Assembly: GCA_964007475.1 (NCBI GenBank)
Contig: OZ023273.1
Location: 49,973,525-50,037,524, forward strand
Source: Hybos culiciformis
Lineage: Eukaryota > Arthropoda > Insecta > Diptera > Hybotidae
Direction of reading: 5' to 3'
DNA: 64,000 bases
The notes under the pieces were generated by a model, which was not told the origin of the DNA, ran no database searches, and saw nothing but the letters and a program-made list of their open reading frames with translations. This document shows, piece after piece, positions 34,697 to 48,824 of the stretch; the stretch's first letter is position 1; each line of letters opens with the position of its first letter. A program made the position numbers and the translations under genes.

Positions 34697-37600
34697 TTAT
34701 ATTTTAACGTAGGAAAAAATCGAAATTACAAAAAAGGAATTAAAAATGAGGAAAAATAAAATCACAAAAATGAATAAATTTCATTCAATTGAATTTTAAT
34801 TTATACGTTCGACCAGCAGAAATTATTATTTTAAAAGACAATTTCCTAAAAAATAAATTATTTTTTGCAGCATAATAGTTTTAAAAAAAATAAGAAAATA
34901 TGAATAACATTATAAAGTTCCCAACGCTGAGAATTTACAAACAATATTTTTTCCTACGGTTATTTCTGTGTGTGTATACAAGAAATGGTTTTATCAAAAA
35001 CTCTATTGCAGGAAGACACATTAACCGGATTTTATTCTCAGAAATTTTTTATCAAGTTTTTACTAGTATACAACGTCGAAGCGAAATGAAAAATTAAAAG
35101 CATATTGTCGGATATCAAACACTCAAACAGTATTTAATCAAACTTAGTCCTTGAAATTGTAAAAAGTTCTCTTTATGAGATAAAATCACAAAGTAGACAT
35201 AAACCTGGGAATTATTGTTAACCACAATTCGACGCAAATATAGAAAAAACTAAAATAAGGATGTATGTTACGTTTCAAATAAAAATATCTTCAAAATCCA
35301 AAAAAATGAGGCTAAAGCCAAATTGTAATAATACATAAATTATTCAAATTTCAAATAATGTTTCAAAATCATTTATTTAAGATTACCCTCCATTAACTTT
35401 TTACTTACGAAGCATCGATTTTTAATACGCAGATACAATATTGTATATTTTTTTACTCTCAAATTATTCATGCACAATAAATGCAGTTAAATATAATTAT
35501 TATATTTCTGTGTTCTTTAAAATGGTTTTCTATTTGAAATTCTGTAAATTTTATAAAGCCTTGAAAATGTCATAAGGACTTTATTTTCCCATCAAAAATT
35601 TTTATGCCAAAATATATTTGAATTTACATTATTTCACTGATATTATCATTATTTCACTGATACCTAGCCTTATTGTACAATTAAATTATATATGTATTTA
35701 TAAAAAAGTTTTAAAAATTATCATACTTTAAAAGAAAACTAATATATAAAATAAATAAATAAATTAATACTTCAATAAAAGGAAATAAAATAGAACAACT
35801 TTTACAAAATAATTAAAAATAAAATTCATTACTGAGCTGATATAGTACTACGTAAATCTAAACATCAAACCGATGAGATGCTATGAATTTTACTGAGTAA
35901 TAAAATTTTATACATCTTTTTTGTGCGGTTATAATATCAGTTTTAGACTGAAATATAGTGTCTAAACGTTGAATTACGAAAGGGATCGTTAATATTAAAA
36001 TTAATTTGTTCAAAAAAGTTCAAGCGTTTTCGTTATTTCAGTAATTTTGCCTTTAATTAAAAATGTGAACATAATGAAAATATTTTATAAACATCAAGAA
36101 AAACCAATTAACATAAATAAATTGATTCTGCACGTATATGCAAATATATTTTTCCACCAAATTTATTTTTCGTATTTATTTTTCATTTATTGAGGAAGTA
36201 TAAATGTCTCCAATTTTTAAAAAAGTTTTCACATAGTAACAGAAAATTCTCTTAAAGAAAACTTTTTTAATTAAAAATAAAACTTTGCTGAATACCTATA
36301 GTTAGATATTTGAAATTTATTTTTTTAATAAACTGCAATCTTTTATTTGTTTCAAACAAATTGAAATAAAGAAATAAAAATTGAAAAATATTATTCTGCA
36401 ATGCCAAATAATAAAAAAAAACTCTTAAAATCCTATCATTTTTTCACAAATTTTTCGAAGTATTTAAATGTAAAAGAAGAGAAAATGAGGTTTTCTCTTA
36501 ACAAAAAATTGTTAAACATTAGGTTGGAAATAAAAACTTTAATATAGAGATTATTAAACATATTAAACATACTCTCTGTTTAATTTTATTACAAAAAGTA
36601 ATTTTAAAGAAATTAAAGTTGAAACTGCAAAATATTATAACAAAATACGTCTATTTTCCTTTCCTGAACATGCAATTCGTTGTTATTCTTTTTTAAATAA
36701 ATTAATTCTAGGGTGTATCTTATAAATTTGTGTTTTAATTAGATTTCCTTGTGTGAAAAAGTTTTCAACTATCTACGTAAGTTTTTTTTTAGAGGAAAGG
36801 CAACATTAGTAGATCGTGATAAAATGTAGTTCATTTCAGGAATAATGTTTTTAGTTTGTGTGGTTATTAGTATAACGAATTATAACAGAATCAAATAAAA
36901 TATAAATAAATGTATAATGTAAATATTATACTGGACATTAAACACATTTACCAAAAATTCTTCTTAGAGAAAATACCTATTATAATTTTTTTTTATATTT
37001 TTGCTGAAATTTATTCAACTAAAATGAAAATTGAGATAAAATAATAATTGAGGTTTATTTACAATTTAATGCTGGCTTTTTCAACAAAAACAAATTATAA
37101 ATTGATATTTACGAAAGCTCATTATAACATTTATCTTTAATGATCATACACGGGATGGGATAATGATGTTGAAGATATTTATCATTTAAATTAACTTCTT
37201 AGTACATATTTCATTTGTGAAATTTGAAGATAATAAGTAATTATCTTTAATATTGATTATTTTATTATTATAATATGGGAATTTTCCATTAAAATTATTC
37301 TAATGTTTTGGGTATCAAAATACAAGAAATTCATATTCATTGGAGATAAATATTATTGCATGAAATTTTGAAACGGTTTATATACCGGGTAGAATCCATA
37401 TTCTGAAAAACTTCATTTCATTTTAGTAGTGAATAACTCAATTACCGCTGAGAGTACATTTGTTTTAACCCAATGATAAACGAAATACTACCAGTTAATT
37501 AAAAAGAAAAGTGTTTTTTCACTTAGTAATTTCATATATAAATGACAGCTAAAGTTTTCAGTCTGATATAAATTTTTTCTATACATTTTCGTTTAGAAAG

Positions 37601-38859
37601 TTGAAATAAAAAATCGTTTAGAAATTCAAAGCATTTGGATAAAAGGAATTAGGAAAAATTATTATCATATTCCAATAGATTTTTCAGATCATATACATTG
37701 TAACATCTTATTTATACAATATACATACTTATATTGGTTCACTAACTAATCATAAACGACTATTAGTATATCTAGGGAATCAGTACATGTTAGATAAATT
37801 TTATTTGTACAATTTGTTATTCAGTTTACAATTTGTTATTCTGTGGTTCTGATTTTAACATCTTATAAGCGAGCTCTACTTTCACTAACGGTTAATTCTA
37901 TATCTTACATTTAATAAATGCGTCCACACTATATTAATTTACGCTAGTTAAATAAATTGTAAACAAACAAAAATATTTAAAATTTAATTTTAAAAACAAT
38001 AACAAAAACTACATTTATTTGAATTTGAAGAAAAATATTTAATAATTAAAAAAAAAAATTAATAACATATCTTAAAATAAAAATGAAAATCGAAAAAAAA
38101 AATTAATAAAAAAAAATTATTGTATGGAATTATTTTTGATTTTTTTTATTATTGGTTTTTATTTTGTTTGTTTACTTTTTTTGACCAAAAAAAACTATGC
38201 AATACCTCTGAATTAACAAGAAACTCACTCAAACAACAAAAAACAACAATGTCAGATACCTCTAAATACAAAAAATGCGCACCCAACCCTGAGTATGAAC
38301 TAGCTTTTTTGTAAAACCTAGTTATTTTTTTCTTTTTTTTTGTATAGAACACGTTAGTTTATAGGTTAGTATATAGGTCAGTTCGAGCTAAATGTTATTT
38401 TAAAGGTCTAAGTGGAGCTCGCTTATTAGCTTAAATGCAACAACTATTTTCCATAATAAAGTCCTTTATTTTAATTATATTCCTATATATGTATATCGTT
38501 TTCATATTTATGTAAACTTGTATGAACAGCCAATCCAAAAAAAAAATCTCTTCGTGATTGGTATTAATACCTAGCACTTCACTTATGTATTATGTCAATA
38601 TCGATAAATTTATAGAAAAAATTTCAGAATTGTCTGAAGGGAAAATAAATATAATCATGTGAACATTAGAAATAATTTGATGAAATTTAAATCTTTTAAA
38701 GCATTTATTTGAAAAATCTATTTCTTTTTGTTTATTAGATTTACAATAATGTTACTTGCAGTAAGCTCTTTAGAATGGTATTTTAAAATTATAATATAAA
38801 GAAAAATAATGTCAAAATAATACTATATTTGAAGATTATTTTCTATGTTTGCAATCTTT
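34697..38859. other. AT-rich spacer
   Basis: No gene supported. Small direct repeats: TACAATTTGTTATTC twice at 37809-37842, and a TTTCACTGATA duplication at 35632-35660. The 64- and 67-codon frames near 38120-38352 overlap each other on opposite strands. The plus frame starts MSDTSKYKKCAPNPEYELAF from an internal Met, which is mildly protein-like, but nothing else supports it. Confidence 0.4.
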
Positions 38860-39091
38860 AGTTTTACCATAGATTAATAATACAGAAAGATTCTTAGCTT
38901 CATACGACATTATTTTTGGTATTTTTATGTGAATGTGTTAGTGAAACAAAATAAAATACATGATAATTATCAATATATGAAAAGAATTTTATTTAGTTTT
39001 ACTAACACATTGACATAAAAATACCAAAAAAGACTGAAAAAATGTTGTATGAAGCTATAAATCTTTCTGTATTCTTAATCTATGGTTTTAC
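38860..39091. repeat. Long hairpin, arms about 88 bp
   Basis: The left arm 38860-38947 (GTTTTACCATAGATTAATAA to GTGTTAGTGAAAC) is repeated in inverse at 38998-39091 with about ten changes and a small insertion. The loop is about 50 bases. It could be a small foldback transposon or the source of a structured RNA. Confidence 0.8.
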
Positions 39092-39192
39092 TCAATGGTA
39101 TTGATTTTATTGTTATGAGAATTCAATATACTACGATGATTGTACATCTTATTTTAGAAAGAATCATTAACATGCAAATCCTGTTTTTCTAT

Positions 39193-39357
39193 CTAGTTAA
39201 AAAACATATGTACAGATCTGTATACATTTATAAACATTTGAGATTCAATCAGAACCGCATCAATAGAGATTGGTTGCCTGTCTGTTCCAATAACATAATC
39301 AATATTGTAGAAAGGAATTAACAGCCAACAAAATAACCTTCGTTCGTATGCCGAAGT
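39193..39357. other. Coding-like island, strand unclear
   Basis: Between stops the minus strand is open for 54 codons (start TSAYERRLFCWLLIPFYNID, later QPISIDAVLIESQMF). The plus strand is open for 79 codons (39082-39321, ending VCSNNIINIVERN). Both look more protein-like than the flanks. Splice sites are weak on both strands. It lies directly beside the hairpin at 38860-39091, so a transposon relic is likely. Confidence 0.2.
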
Positions 39358-39476
39358 TTAACAATTTTCAAATTAATTAAAAATTCTGGGGGTAAATTCT
39401 GAAAATTAAGTTTATCACTACACTTCTAATATCTAAAAAATTAGTTGAAGAAATATATCAAAAATCATTAATTATT

Positions 39477-40585
39477 ATTTATTTATTTATTTATTTATTT
39501 CATATCTGCTTAATACAAACAGTTTACAAAAAAGCTTAAATCTACAGTTTACAAAAAATATACATTATCAAAGCAAAAATTTACTTACATAATTAATTAT
39601 TTATTATTATTATAATAAAAAACAAAAAATGATCATCTTAGCAAAAAATTAAATTACATAACATAATTCTATTCGTAAGAAATAAAATATTTTTAGCGAA
39701 AGTCAATACGGTTAAATAATCGAGTTTTTTGAATATGTTTTGATAAGGAAAGGTCAATGAAATCTTTGTATCTATTACCCAAAATCAACATTCGATTGAC
39801 AGGTTCAAATTTACAATAATTAGTTCTATGGGGAAAAGTAACAAAGAGATTTGGGGAGCGCAATCTGAAATTAGTAGTAAAATGAATTTTATTGGAAATG
39901 TATTTGGATACTATATTATTGTTAATAATTTCAATTAGGAAAATGAGATCAGCCACCTCTCGCCTTTTTTCCAATGAAGTCAAATTAATCAAATTAAGTC
40001 TATTGTGATAAGATGGAAGAACAAGTGGGTCAGACCAAGGTAAGTTACGTAAAGCAAATCTCAGAAATTTTTTCTGAATGGATTCAATTCTATCAATGTG
40101 AACTTGATAGAACGGAGACCAGACTTGGCTGGCATATTCCAAATTGGGTCGGACCAAAGTCATAAATAGAGCTTTTAAAGTATAGGGATCTGGAAAATCT
40201 TTGGACCAACGTTTAACAAAACCCAACAATGAATTGGCCTTGTTTATGATATAGGTGTAATGATTTTTAAAAGAAAGTTTTTCATCAAAGTAAATGCCGA
40301 GATCTTTGATTGATTCAACTCTTTCCAAAGGTTCGTTGTTAAAAGAGTAAGATGTTTGAATTCTATTTACTCGACGGGAATAAGTCACAAATTGGCATTT
40401 TCCAATATTAAGCTTAAGATTATTAACATGACACCAATTATAGAAGTTGTCTAGGTCATGTTGAAGCAGAGAGCTGTCAGATTCAGTCACAATTTTTGTG
40501 AAAAATTTCATATTATCTGCATATATCTGCACTTCACAATGGTTTAGAACGGAAATGACGTCATTTACAGAAATGATAAAAAATT
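39477..40585 (-). mobile_element. 5'-truncated non-LTR retrotransposon
   Basis: On the minus strand the sequence starts within the reverse transcriptase gene (about 40585) and ends in a short 3' untranslated region with an (AAAT)n tail at 39477-39502. Target duplications could not be identified. The truncation and simple-sequence tail are as expected for target-primed reverse transcription of Jockey/CR1-type elements. Confidence 0.8.
39693..40575 (-). pseudogene. Reverse transcriptase C-terminal part (Jockey-like)
   Basis: The translation carries the catalytic-loop motif as QIYADNMKFF, where the usual second Asp of YADD is Asn, so this copy is probably inactive. It is preceded by ISVNDVISVLNHCEV, the segment that normally lies upstream of the motif; this extends the frame to about 40575, past the nominal start. 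Downstream are the thumb signature SIKDLGIYFDEKLSFKNH, then NSLLGFVKRW and LVRPNLEYASQVWSPFY. The frame ends with FNRIDFR and TAA-type stop. Endonuclease, fingers and most of the palm are missing. Clade assignment to Jockey is from memory of motif layout. Confidence 0.85.
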
Positions 40586-43500
40586 ATAACCCTGTATCCT
40601 CATTCATTTTCGATTTTTAAAATTTTTCACTTTTTTTCAGTACATTTTTATAAAAAACTTTTTAGAAATTTCATTCTCTTATAATGATTAGGACTTTAAG
40701 TAAAACGTGCCCAGAATTTTTGTATTCAAACCACTCCATTACAATTTAGTAAAAGAGCGTCAAAATTGGTTTTTTTATTTTAAAAAAAGGTATAATTTTC
40801 TTTTTCTAACATCAAATAGAATATTTCACTTATATGTATTCCTATAAAGTTCAACAAAAAACAAATTTTAATAAAAGAAGGTATATTTTATAAAAATAAT
40901 AATTTCAGGCAGGTAAATGAATAAGTAAATATTTCTAACTGATTGAATATTAAAAAAATATATATAAAAGCGTTTCATTTATATTTTTTGAATAATCTAA
41001 AAGTTTTATACTAATTTTATTTACCGGGTCGTTCCTCTTTATTTGTAATAATATAAAAATAAATGTTATTCCATTGTTGAAAAATGGTAACTTACACAAA
41101 GGAAAATTCTTAAATATTTAAATATTTTAATAAAGATACGGCTTCCATATCAAATACACACAATAGACCTAAGCCAATATATATTACATTTGAAAATGAG
41201 TACTAGTTCTAAATATTCGGTTAAATAACTTGTTGGCTACACTACTTTAGAATATTATTAATTGTATCACATATATATGTTGAACTATTCCAATTCCGAG
41301 TTTTATTTTTCTTAATTATAGTAATGTTAATAATTTAATTTCTTTGTTCACTGACCTGTTTCAAACATCAGCGACAGTAATTAATAAAATTAAACTTAAA
41401 AACTGATGTTAATAATAAAAAAATTAATGTTACAATTTTTTTATTACGTCTTTTTTTTTATAAACACATTTTTAATTTGTTTAGTTGTTGATATATTTGA
41501 TAACAGCACGAATCAAATGTTTTAATTAATTTTGAAAATTGATTATTTATTACATTTTCAATTTTATTATTTTTCAAACAAGAATACTTTGATATTCTTA
41601 ATCGTTAAAGGATTATTTACTATGTCTGCTGAAGACATTATGGTTGTTGCGGTTTCATTATTATTATTATTTTTATTATTATTATTATTCAATTTAAAAT
41701 TTTGAATTAAATTGAATATAGCAATTATTATCAGCCATTAGATTTTTTGTTTCACGATATCATCATTAGTAGTAAATTTATTCTGAGGTTGAACTTTTGA
41801 TTATATATTTTCACTATTATTATTATTATTATTATTTTCAGTTAAGAATGTTATTGAATATGAAGATAAAAATTACTATTCGTATCTATGGATGGCTGTT
41901 GAAAAACTTTCCAAGAATTTTCATTGAATTTATTCTTTATTATTTTCTTTTTCTGTTCATAACGATTCAAATTACCACTATTCTTGTAACTTATTTTTTT
42001 TCAAGTTTTTTATCATTTTTTCAATTATTACAGTGCTTTAAATAAATATATACATAAATATATTTTTATTTAAACATAAATGAATATGTAATGTAGTGTA
42101 TCATAATATATTTTTAAAATCTGTTTATAAGCAAGCAACTATATAAATTAAGAAAAAACTGTACTAATTAATCTTATTATGTTGAAAGATAAATAAAGAA
42201 TAAATAAATAAATAAAATATAAATTTTTATTATGAGTGGAGGTAACGAAAATTGATATGATTTATTAGAACATGAATTAATTATAATTATGTAAGTAAGT
42301 TACCTGCATTATAGTTATGCAATATAACCTTTCAAAAACCTACATATTTGAATATTTTCTCTCAATGTAATCTAAAAAACCAAAATTCCTGCATTTAGCA
42401 GAATCATGAATCAATCCCAATCGGCAGCTTAAGGTTACAAGGTGCGATAGTGTTTATGCTATTTTATTAATAATTTTCAAACAGACTTATTCGAAATGAA
42501 TTATTGTACTAAATTTCATAGATGTCAGCTGAGAAATCTACAATGTATGGTACTTTTTATTGTACTTAAAGTTTGGGTTTAAAATGATTAGGTATATCTT
42601 GAACAAAAAAAGGGGGATTCAATAAGTTTTTTTGGTATATTTTTTATTACTTGTAAAAGAACAAAAAAGAGCATAAAATCAAATGATAATGTTTGCGCGA
42701 TTCTTTTTTTCATTAAGAAGTTTCAACACAAAGTATATAGTAAATAATGCCAAAATCGTGTAACAAATGATATGAAGTGAGAATAATGAGAAATTGATGT
42801 ATATAAAAAGGAATAAAATTGAAATATTAATCCGCGTGATACTCAAAGAAAAATTTTTATATAGTTAGTTTTTAACTTCAAAAATATGCTTTCTTTTTGC
42901 CTTTTCCTTTACAATAATGGTCCCTTATATTTTTATGTTTTTTTTTTAATTTTTAATATTGAAAAACATTATTATTACATTTTTTTTTAGCATTTTTGAA
43001 TCAATTTAGTAGGTTTTTTTGAATATTATGTTGTTTTGAATCTGAAAAGAAAAGAAAAATGTTTATTTCAAATTAGTAACTTAAAAATTTTGTAATTCAT
43101 TTTTTTATATTAATTTTATATTAATTTTAACTGCTATTTTTCGCATAAGAGCTTTAGTTCCTAATTTAACTATTTTCTAAACCTATAATAATAAATTCCA
43201 AATTATTGTATATGTACGTTTAATATTAGTTTTATTAGAAAAATAAAATAAGGATCATGTTTGCTTCAATATTGATTAAAATGATGATCAACATAATTTG
43301 TATAATAGTTATCAAATATATTCGATTTTAATTTTCTACTATCCAAATATTTTATATTTACATTTACATTACATATTATGTAATTTATATAAATACATAA
43401 TTATATTAAATTTTTGATATTTTTACTTTCGTCGATTATTTAAATTATATCAAATTTTGTTTTTAAATTTTATAGCTCATTTAATTAAGAGGTTGTAATA

Positions 43501-44354
43501 ATCGTAATAAAGTTAAATTTAAACGAAAAACTCTTTGACCTTTGACATTTCTTTTACTTAAAATTTAATTGTTTTAATTTTTATTTAACAGAAAATTATT
43601 AGTGAAAATTCCTTGACATTGAGTTTTTATGTTTATTGTGTTTTTTTTTTGTTATAAGCTTAAGAACTTTTTAGATGATATAATTAAATTATTACGTCTT
43701 TTCATAATGATTATTAATTACAATAAAAGAATACAACAAGAGTCAAAATATGTTTTTAACTGGATATAAACAAAGTTTATGTTCTTTGATTAAAAAAAAA
43801 GAACAAATTCAAGGAATACAATATCTTATGGTGTCCTTTTTGTTTTTAAAATGTTCAAAAACGTTGATTGAAAATTTGTAGAATTTCAGTTGTAGTATAA
43901 ATATAATATTATATATTCTAACTATAGTATCCCCTAAAAGTAATAAAATTAATTTTTATTTGTTTCCTTCATTAATATTAGGAGGAATTTTCTTCCTATC
44001 TATTTTTTTGACAATATTTTATTTCAAAATTTAGATTCAAATTGTAAGCTATAATGTTTATTATATTGATATTTTCTAACAAAGAAATTCTTCAAAAACT
44101 TAACATCTTGAACAAGATTACCTACAGTCTTATACATAAAAAACATATTAAATCAAAGCGTTAAATTTGTATAATTTTTAGAAACTTTTCTTGAGCACTA
44201 AAGATTCCTGAAAGCATTTTTGAATTTATGAGGAATTATATTATGGCCTTACTGTATTGAAAATTTACTACAATATGCCTTAAATTATGTTTAATTAATT
44301 CTTAATTTGTATATATATTAAGCATCCATGTGTTTAATTATTTATTTTTTTTAG

Positions 44355-44459
44355 GACTTACATCGTCTACCCAAATTCAATGAATTAGTTACAACATTAT
44401 TTACCAAGTTTTACAATAAGAATAAATGTATATTAAGAATAAATATATTCTTTAAATAG
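44355..44459 (+). CDS. Possible terminal exon, plus strand (weak)
   Basis: A strong acceptor (TTTATTTTTTTTAG) is followed by 34 open codons, DLHRLPKFNELVTTLFTKFY at the start, and then TAG. Two AATAAA-type signals lie within the last third. No upstream partner exon was identified. On the minus strand the same spot carries a GTAAGT donor-like site, so orientation is uncertain. The frame is longer than expected for random AT-rich DNA, but only just. Confidence 0.2.
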   Translation, partial: DLHRLPKFNELVTTLFTKFYNKNKCILRINIFFK

Positions 44460-45622
44460 AATTATTGGTATTAATGAAAATAATTCTACGAATCCTTTTA
44501 ACATCTTTAAAACCCAATAATAAAAAAAGAAGAAAATTATTTGTTAATGAAGCTAACAAGAGTTTTACTTATCTATTGTTCAAAAGCATCAAAATATATA
44601 TGTATTAAATTGCTTTTTCTTTATTCCCATTCTTTTTCTGTCGTTTTATTTAATTTGTGAACCCCCTTTAAGGGCCTATTGAAGGACTTATTTTTGTTTT
44701 AATCTTCATTATGATAATGAGAAAAGTTTAATGATAGAAATATTATGAAGACACCTTAAGATATTTTCTTGATAAAATAATTTTAATTTTTGTTATAAAT
44801 AAGAAAAATTTTCAAATAAAAATTAATTTCGAAGAATAAAGATTTAATATTTTATGCATTTAAATTTATTATGAAGATACCGTATAAAGATTAACTTACA
44901 CATGCTTCTAGATTTTAAATGACTGGCACAATAATTAATTATGTTTTTTTGTTCAATAATTAAATAGTTTAATATAGTTGTAGGCTTCTATGTACGTACG
45001 TGTTAAAATAAGATAAATCTATAGATTTTTTATTTTAATTCCACTGTTTTAAAAAATTGAAGATGCCTGAAAATTCACTCGGTTTCAGTTACCAAAAATA
45101 AAACTTGATTGTTTAAACAGATAGACTCATAGATATTTAAATTAATTCAAACAACCCAATATGTATATAATCTTATCGAATCCTATGATTGTCAGCTTTT
45201 TTACTCAGGGCCTTTCTAATATTATAATATTATATATAATTTATACGTTATGTATAAATGTAAATAAAATTTGCATGAAATGTGTCATATTATGAATACA
45301 GTTTAGAGAAAAGAAAACTCATTGTGATTGAATATGTCAACAATCTGTTCCTTTCTCATCAGATCAGAAATATAAAATAAAAATATCCCAATTCATAGAA
45401 ATATGTTAATGATTTGGAATTTTCTATCAGTCATATTTGAAATTTAATTTTTTTTTTTAAATTTAAATTTAAGTTTGGCTATAGCAATCTTAGGTTGTTG
45501 TCAGTTATAACAACCAGAATATATAATTCTAGTTTCTATGTATGATTGTGATAAAACAATAGATTAAACAAGTCCAGACTTCTTAAGTATGTGTACTAAA
45601 GATTTTGAAGAGTTTATTAGAA

Positions 45623-45872
45623 ATGTCAATAGGCTTCCAGTTTTACAGAAGGTCTATTGACATTCAAAGTTTTTCTCGGGAATTAGTACAGATATCTGCC
45701 TTTGATTCTAAACCTCTGAATTATATGACTGTTGTTTTTGAAAGTGGTATAAGTCCATTTTTTCATGTATCATTTTTTCATGTAAATATGGAGAGAAGAT
45801 GGCTATATCTTACTAAAATTACCATTAACTCATTTTTTTTAAAAAGTGGACTTATACCACTTTCAAAAAAAA
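45623..45872. repeat. Two hairpins, one with 28-bp arms
   Basis: The inner hairpin has TTTTTGAAAGTGGTATAAGT at 45737 onward inverse to ACTTATACCACTTTCAAAAA ending 45870, with about 80 bases between the arms. A smaller one at 45623-45662 pairs AATGTCAATAGG with TCTATTGACATT. The 129-codon frame at 45605-45994 runs through both and is not supported as a gene. Confidence 0.75.
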
Positions 45873-47548
45873 ACAGCACATATATTACCCTGAATTGTAT
45901 CCACAAATACTTCTTGCACTTGAAAACATTTTTTTATAAAAAGTTTCGAAAAAAAATAAATAAAAAAATTAAAATGATAGAAAAACTTTTCTAACACAAT
46001 AAATATTTTATAAACATTAAAAATTTATAAAAAAACATTTATTATTCTGGAATCTTTTTCTACTCAGAAATAAAATTGATGCTTTGGGAAAGAAAATGTA
46101 TGTTTATTTTATTGAAGTTGAATATTTATATTAGAAAACAATTTTTTAACATAGCACATATATATATGCATATAAATTTCATAAAGTAAAACTTTATTTA
46201 ATGTATATGGTACGTAAAGAAACTGTTAATTTAGTCACGATTCCAGCTTTTTGGAATCGTGTATCGATGATTAAATGTGAGCAGTTAATCAAATAAAAAA
46301 CCACTATTTGATTTTTCCAACATTTACAATTTTTTATTATGAATAATATTTATGTCAATATTTAAAAATATTATATTAATCCTTAGAATGAAATTAATAT
46401 ATATACAATTTGATTGGGTTAGATTTTTGTAAAATAAAGTAGAGTTTTGAGTTGAGTTTTGATATAAAAATTTGATTTTAAACTTTTTACAATGATTTTG
46501 ATTTTAAAAATTTACACAAGGAGTTTGATTTTAAATTGATTTTAAAATTTTTCACGATACCGTCTCTTTGTTTTACTACTGATTTAAAATGCGACCGAAC
46601 ACAATGAGATTAAAAAAAACAATGTCCATTCCAATAAAAATTTCTATCAATTATAAATCCAAAATTGTATTCGTCAAACAGTAAACTTCAGCCGCTAAAT
46701 TTAATTTTTTATGATTGCAAACTACACAGGAAACGATAAAACGTGTGAGGTATTTTGTGAATAAAGAAATTCGAAACTGCTTACGTTTGGATTTATACTT
46801 GACAAAAATTTTTATGCACAAAGAAAAAGAACTTTAAAATTTACATGCAAAATTTTTATGTTGGAAATTTTAAAATTTTGTTGAATTTTAACAGATACAT
46901 ACATTTCTTAATTTAAATTGGTCTAGGAATTAGGCACCTACAAAAATGGTCAAAATTTTCTTAAAAACTTATAGACTTCAATTAATTTCTGCACATGTTT
47001 GTTTGGCATTAAAAATATTTATGTACAATAATGAAATAAGAAATAAGAAAAAACAGGCTTGAAAATTTCATAGTCTCGATTTAAAAAATAATTATATTAG
47101 TAAATATTGAGGTATATTGAGATTATTGTTTTGAAAAGATAAAGTGGCTGATTTTTTTTTTTTTGAAAATTAATAAATTTATCATTGTTTTAAACAGTAT
47201 CATCAGAATCTCCAAAAACTGAGTATTTTTTCTTTCGTCTACCAATTTTTGAATTGCTTACCCAATTTAATTTAATAAATCTCAAAACTTTGTAGTAGAT
47301 TATAAAAAGATATTTTTTAATTATATAACTTCTATAGAATACTAAGAAAAAGCTTCATTAAAAATTGTATAAAATCTACAGAGTTTTAAAACTTTTTTAA
47401 TTGTTTGCAGCAAATTGGATTTAAAAAATATTTTCTATTTTTAAGAAGTAGTTAAGGTGAGAAAGTAAAAAAAATAATATAAATTTTTGCAATATTAAGG
47501 GAAATTTTTAATATTTTATACTTTCTACTAAATATTTAATTCGTGTTA

Positions 47549-47954
47549 TCGTCCCCTGAGACTATTCTAAGTCCATTTTTTTTTTTCAAAAACTGTTTTC
47601 TTTACTTATTAGCTGGTCAGTACGGTTTCTGATGTGTGTGCAAAAACACGTGTTTGTTTAAATTGTTTTTCGTGTTCAAAACATAGGTAAGTTCAAAATA
47701 ATCCTATGCCCAACATATTTTATTTTTACCGGCAAAACCATTGTATGTCCAGTTATTTGGAATTTAATTAGTTCTGAAAGCAGGAAATTTCATCTGTTGC
47801 CCCTCTCAAAATGATTGAAAACGGATATAATTGTAGAATAAACTTTTTGGCATACATCACTTTCTTAAATAAATAAACAGTTTTTAATCTTTAAATGGCT
47901 CTCCTGTAAAATTTTAAATTTTGGACTTAGAATAGTTCTGATCTCAGGGGACGA
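47549..47954 (+). mobile_element. TA-flanked MITE, family A copy 2 (complete)
   Basis: TA lies at 47547-47548 and 47955-47956. TIRs TCGTCCCCTGAGACTATTCT (left) and the complement of the right end (TCGTCCCCTGAGATCAGAACT) are intact over about 30 bases. The 406-base body matches 217-638 closely and in the same orientation. This copy defines the true ends of the family. Confidence 0.9.
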
Positions 47955-48134
47955 TATGTGTTTGATTTTACTGTAATCTCGTGGTCGTATAATTTTTCTT
48001 GTTATAAACCGGAACAGTTTAAGATTAAAGATACATTATTTTCATTCTTAATTTTTTTATTTACATATATACATATATATGTAAAATTTTATGTATTGAT
48101 TGAAAAACACTTAACAAGACTGCTTTTTTTGAGG

Positions 48135-48780
48135 CCACAATTATTATTAACTCGTACACGAATTTGTCTGTCTGTATATTTCTTTTTTACTATTTTCGAC
48201 ACTCTGGTAGACCCACTTTTCGTCATCACAGCGAGCTGAAATTTGGCACACAGGTTCATGTCGCGTGACAATTGAATATATCAAAATTTGAACCGGAAAT
48301 TTCCATGGAAAGCCCGGAAAATCGGATAAATTCATTTGAAAATCTGGTACAAATTTGATTAGTGATAAATCCGTTTCAGGAAAATGCAAAGCTTTCCGAT
48401 TTTTCCGAAATAATTTTCCGGAATTTTTCGACTTTTTCGGAAAATTTTCCGGTAAAAAGAATTTCTAAATTATGCAGGATCAAGTTCCCTATCAACTGGC
48501 ATCATTACTTTCTCTCCGACAATGGTGAAAACTTGCAGAAAAAATCGAGAAAAATTCATGTAAAAACGCTTTTCCGGAGTTTTTCCGACCAAGGAAGCGT
48601 TTGAGCGTTTTGCAACCTGAGACAAAGTTGCAGAGCGAAATGAGTTGCATAAAGTTGCTTTTTCATGGAAAACCCGGAAAAGTGGGAAAATCATCGAAAA
48701 AATTATTATCGATATGATTAGTGATAAATCTTCAACAATAATGAAAAATTGCAAAATTGCAAAAAACGAGGAAAATTTGT
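48135..48780. repeat. Diverged duplication of a roughly 360-bp unit
   Basis: TTCCATGGAAAGCCCGGAAA followed later by GATTAGTGATAAATC (48300-48372) recurs as TTCATGGAAAACCCGGAAAA and GATTAGTGATAAATC (48662-48732). Between them are many TTTTCCGGAA blocks. Open frames on both strands (47958-48239, 48089-48271, 48147-48389, 48362-48604, 48470-48754) are mutual shadows in this repetitive, less AT-rich block. Probably an old transposon interior. Confidence 0.6.
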
Positions 48781-48824
48781 AATAAAAATTAAGTTAACGT
48801 GAAAAATTCGGAAAATAAAAATAA

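Larger units (their letters stand above)
40586..47548. other. AT-rich stretch, little else
   Basis: Seven kilobases of AT-rich DNA. Contents: (ATT)n microsatellites at 41655-41688 and 41812-41838, hairpins at 45623-45662 and 45733-45872, a small hairpin at 46218-46241 (CGATTCC / GGAATCG), and an exon candidate at 44355-44459. Frames at 41797-42045 and 45605-45994 are AT-codon runs crossing microsatellite or hairpin. Confidence 0.5.

Noticed and set aside
45605..45994. 129-codon plus-strand frame
   Set aside because: It spans two hairpins and ends in Lys/Asn/Ile-rich AT filler; no domain seen.
47958..48754. Five overlapping frames on both strands
   Set aside because: They are mutual shadows in a duplicated TTTTCCGGAA-rich block with no family match.
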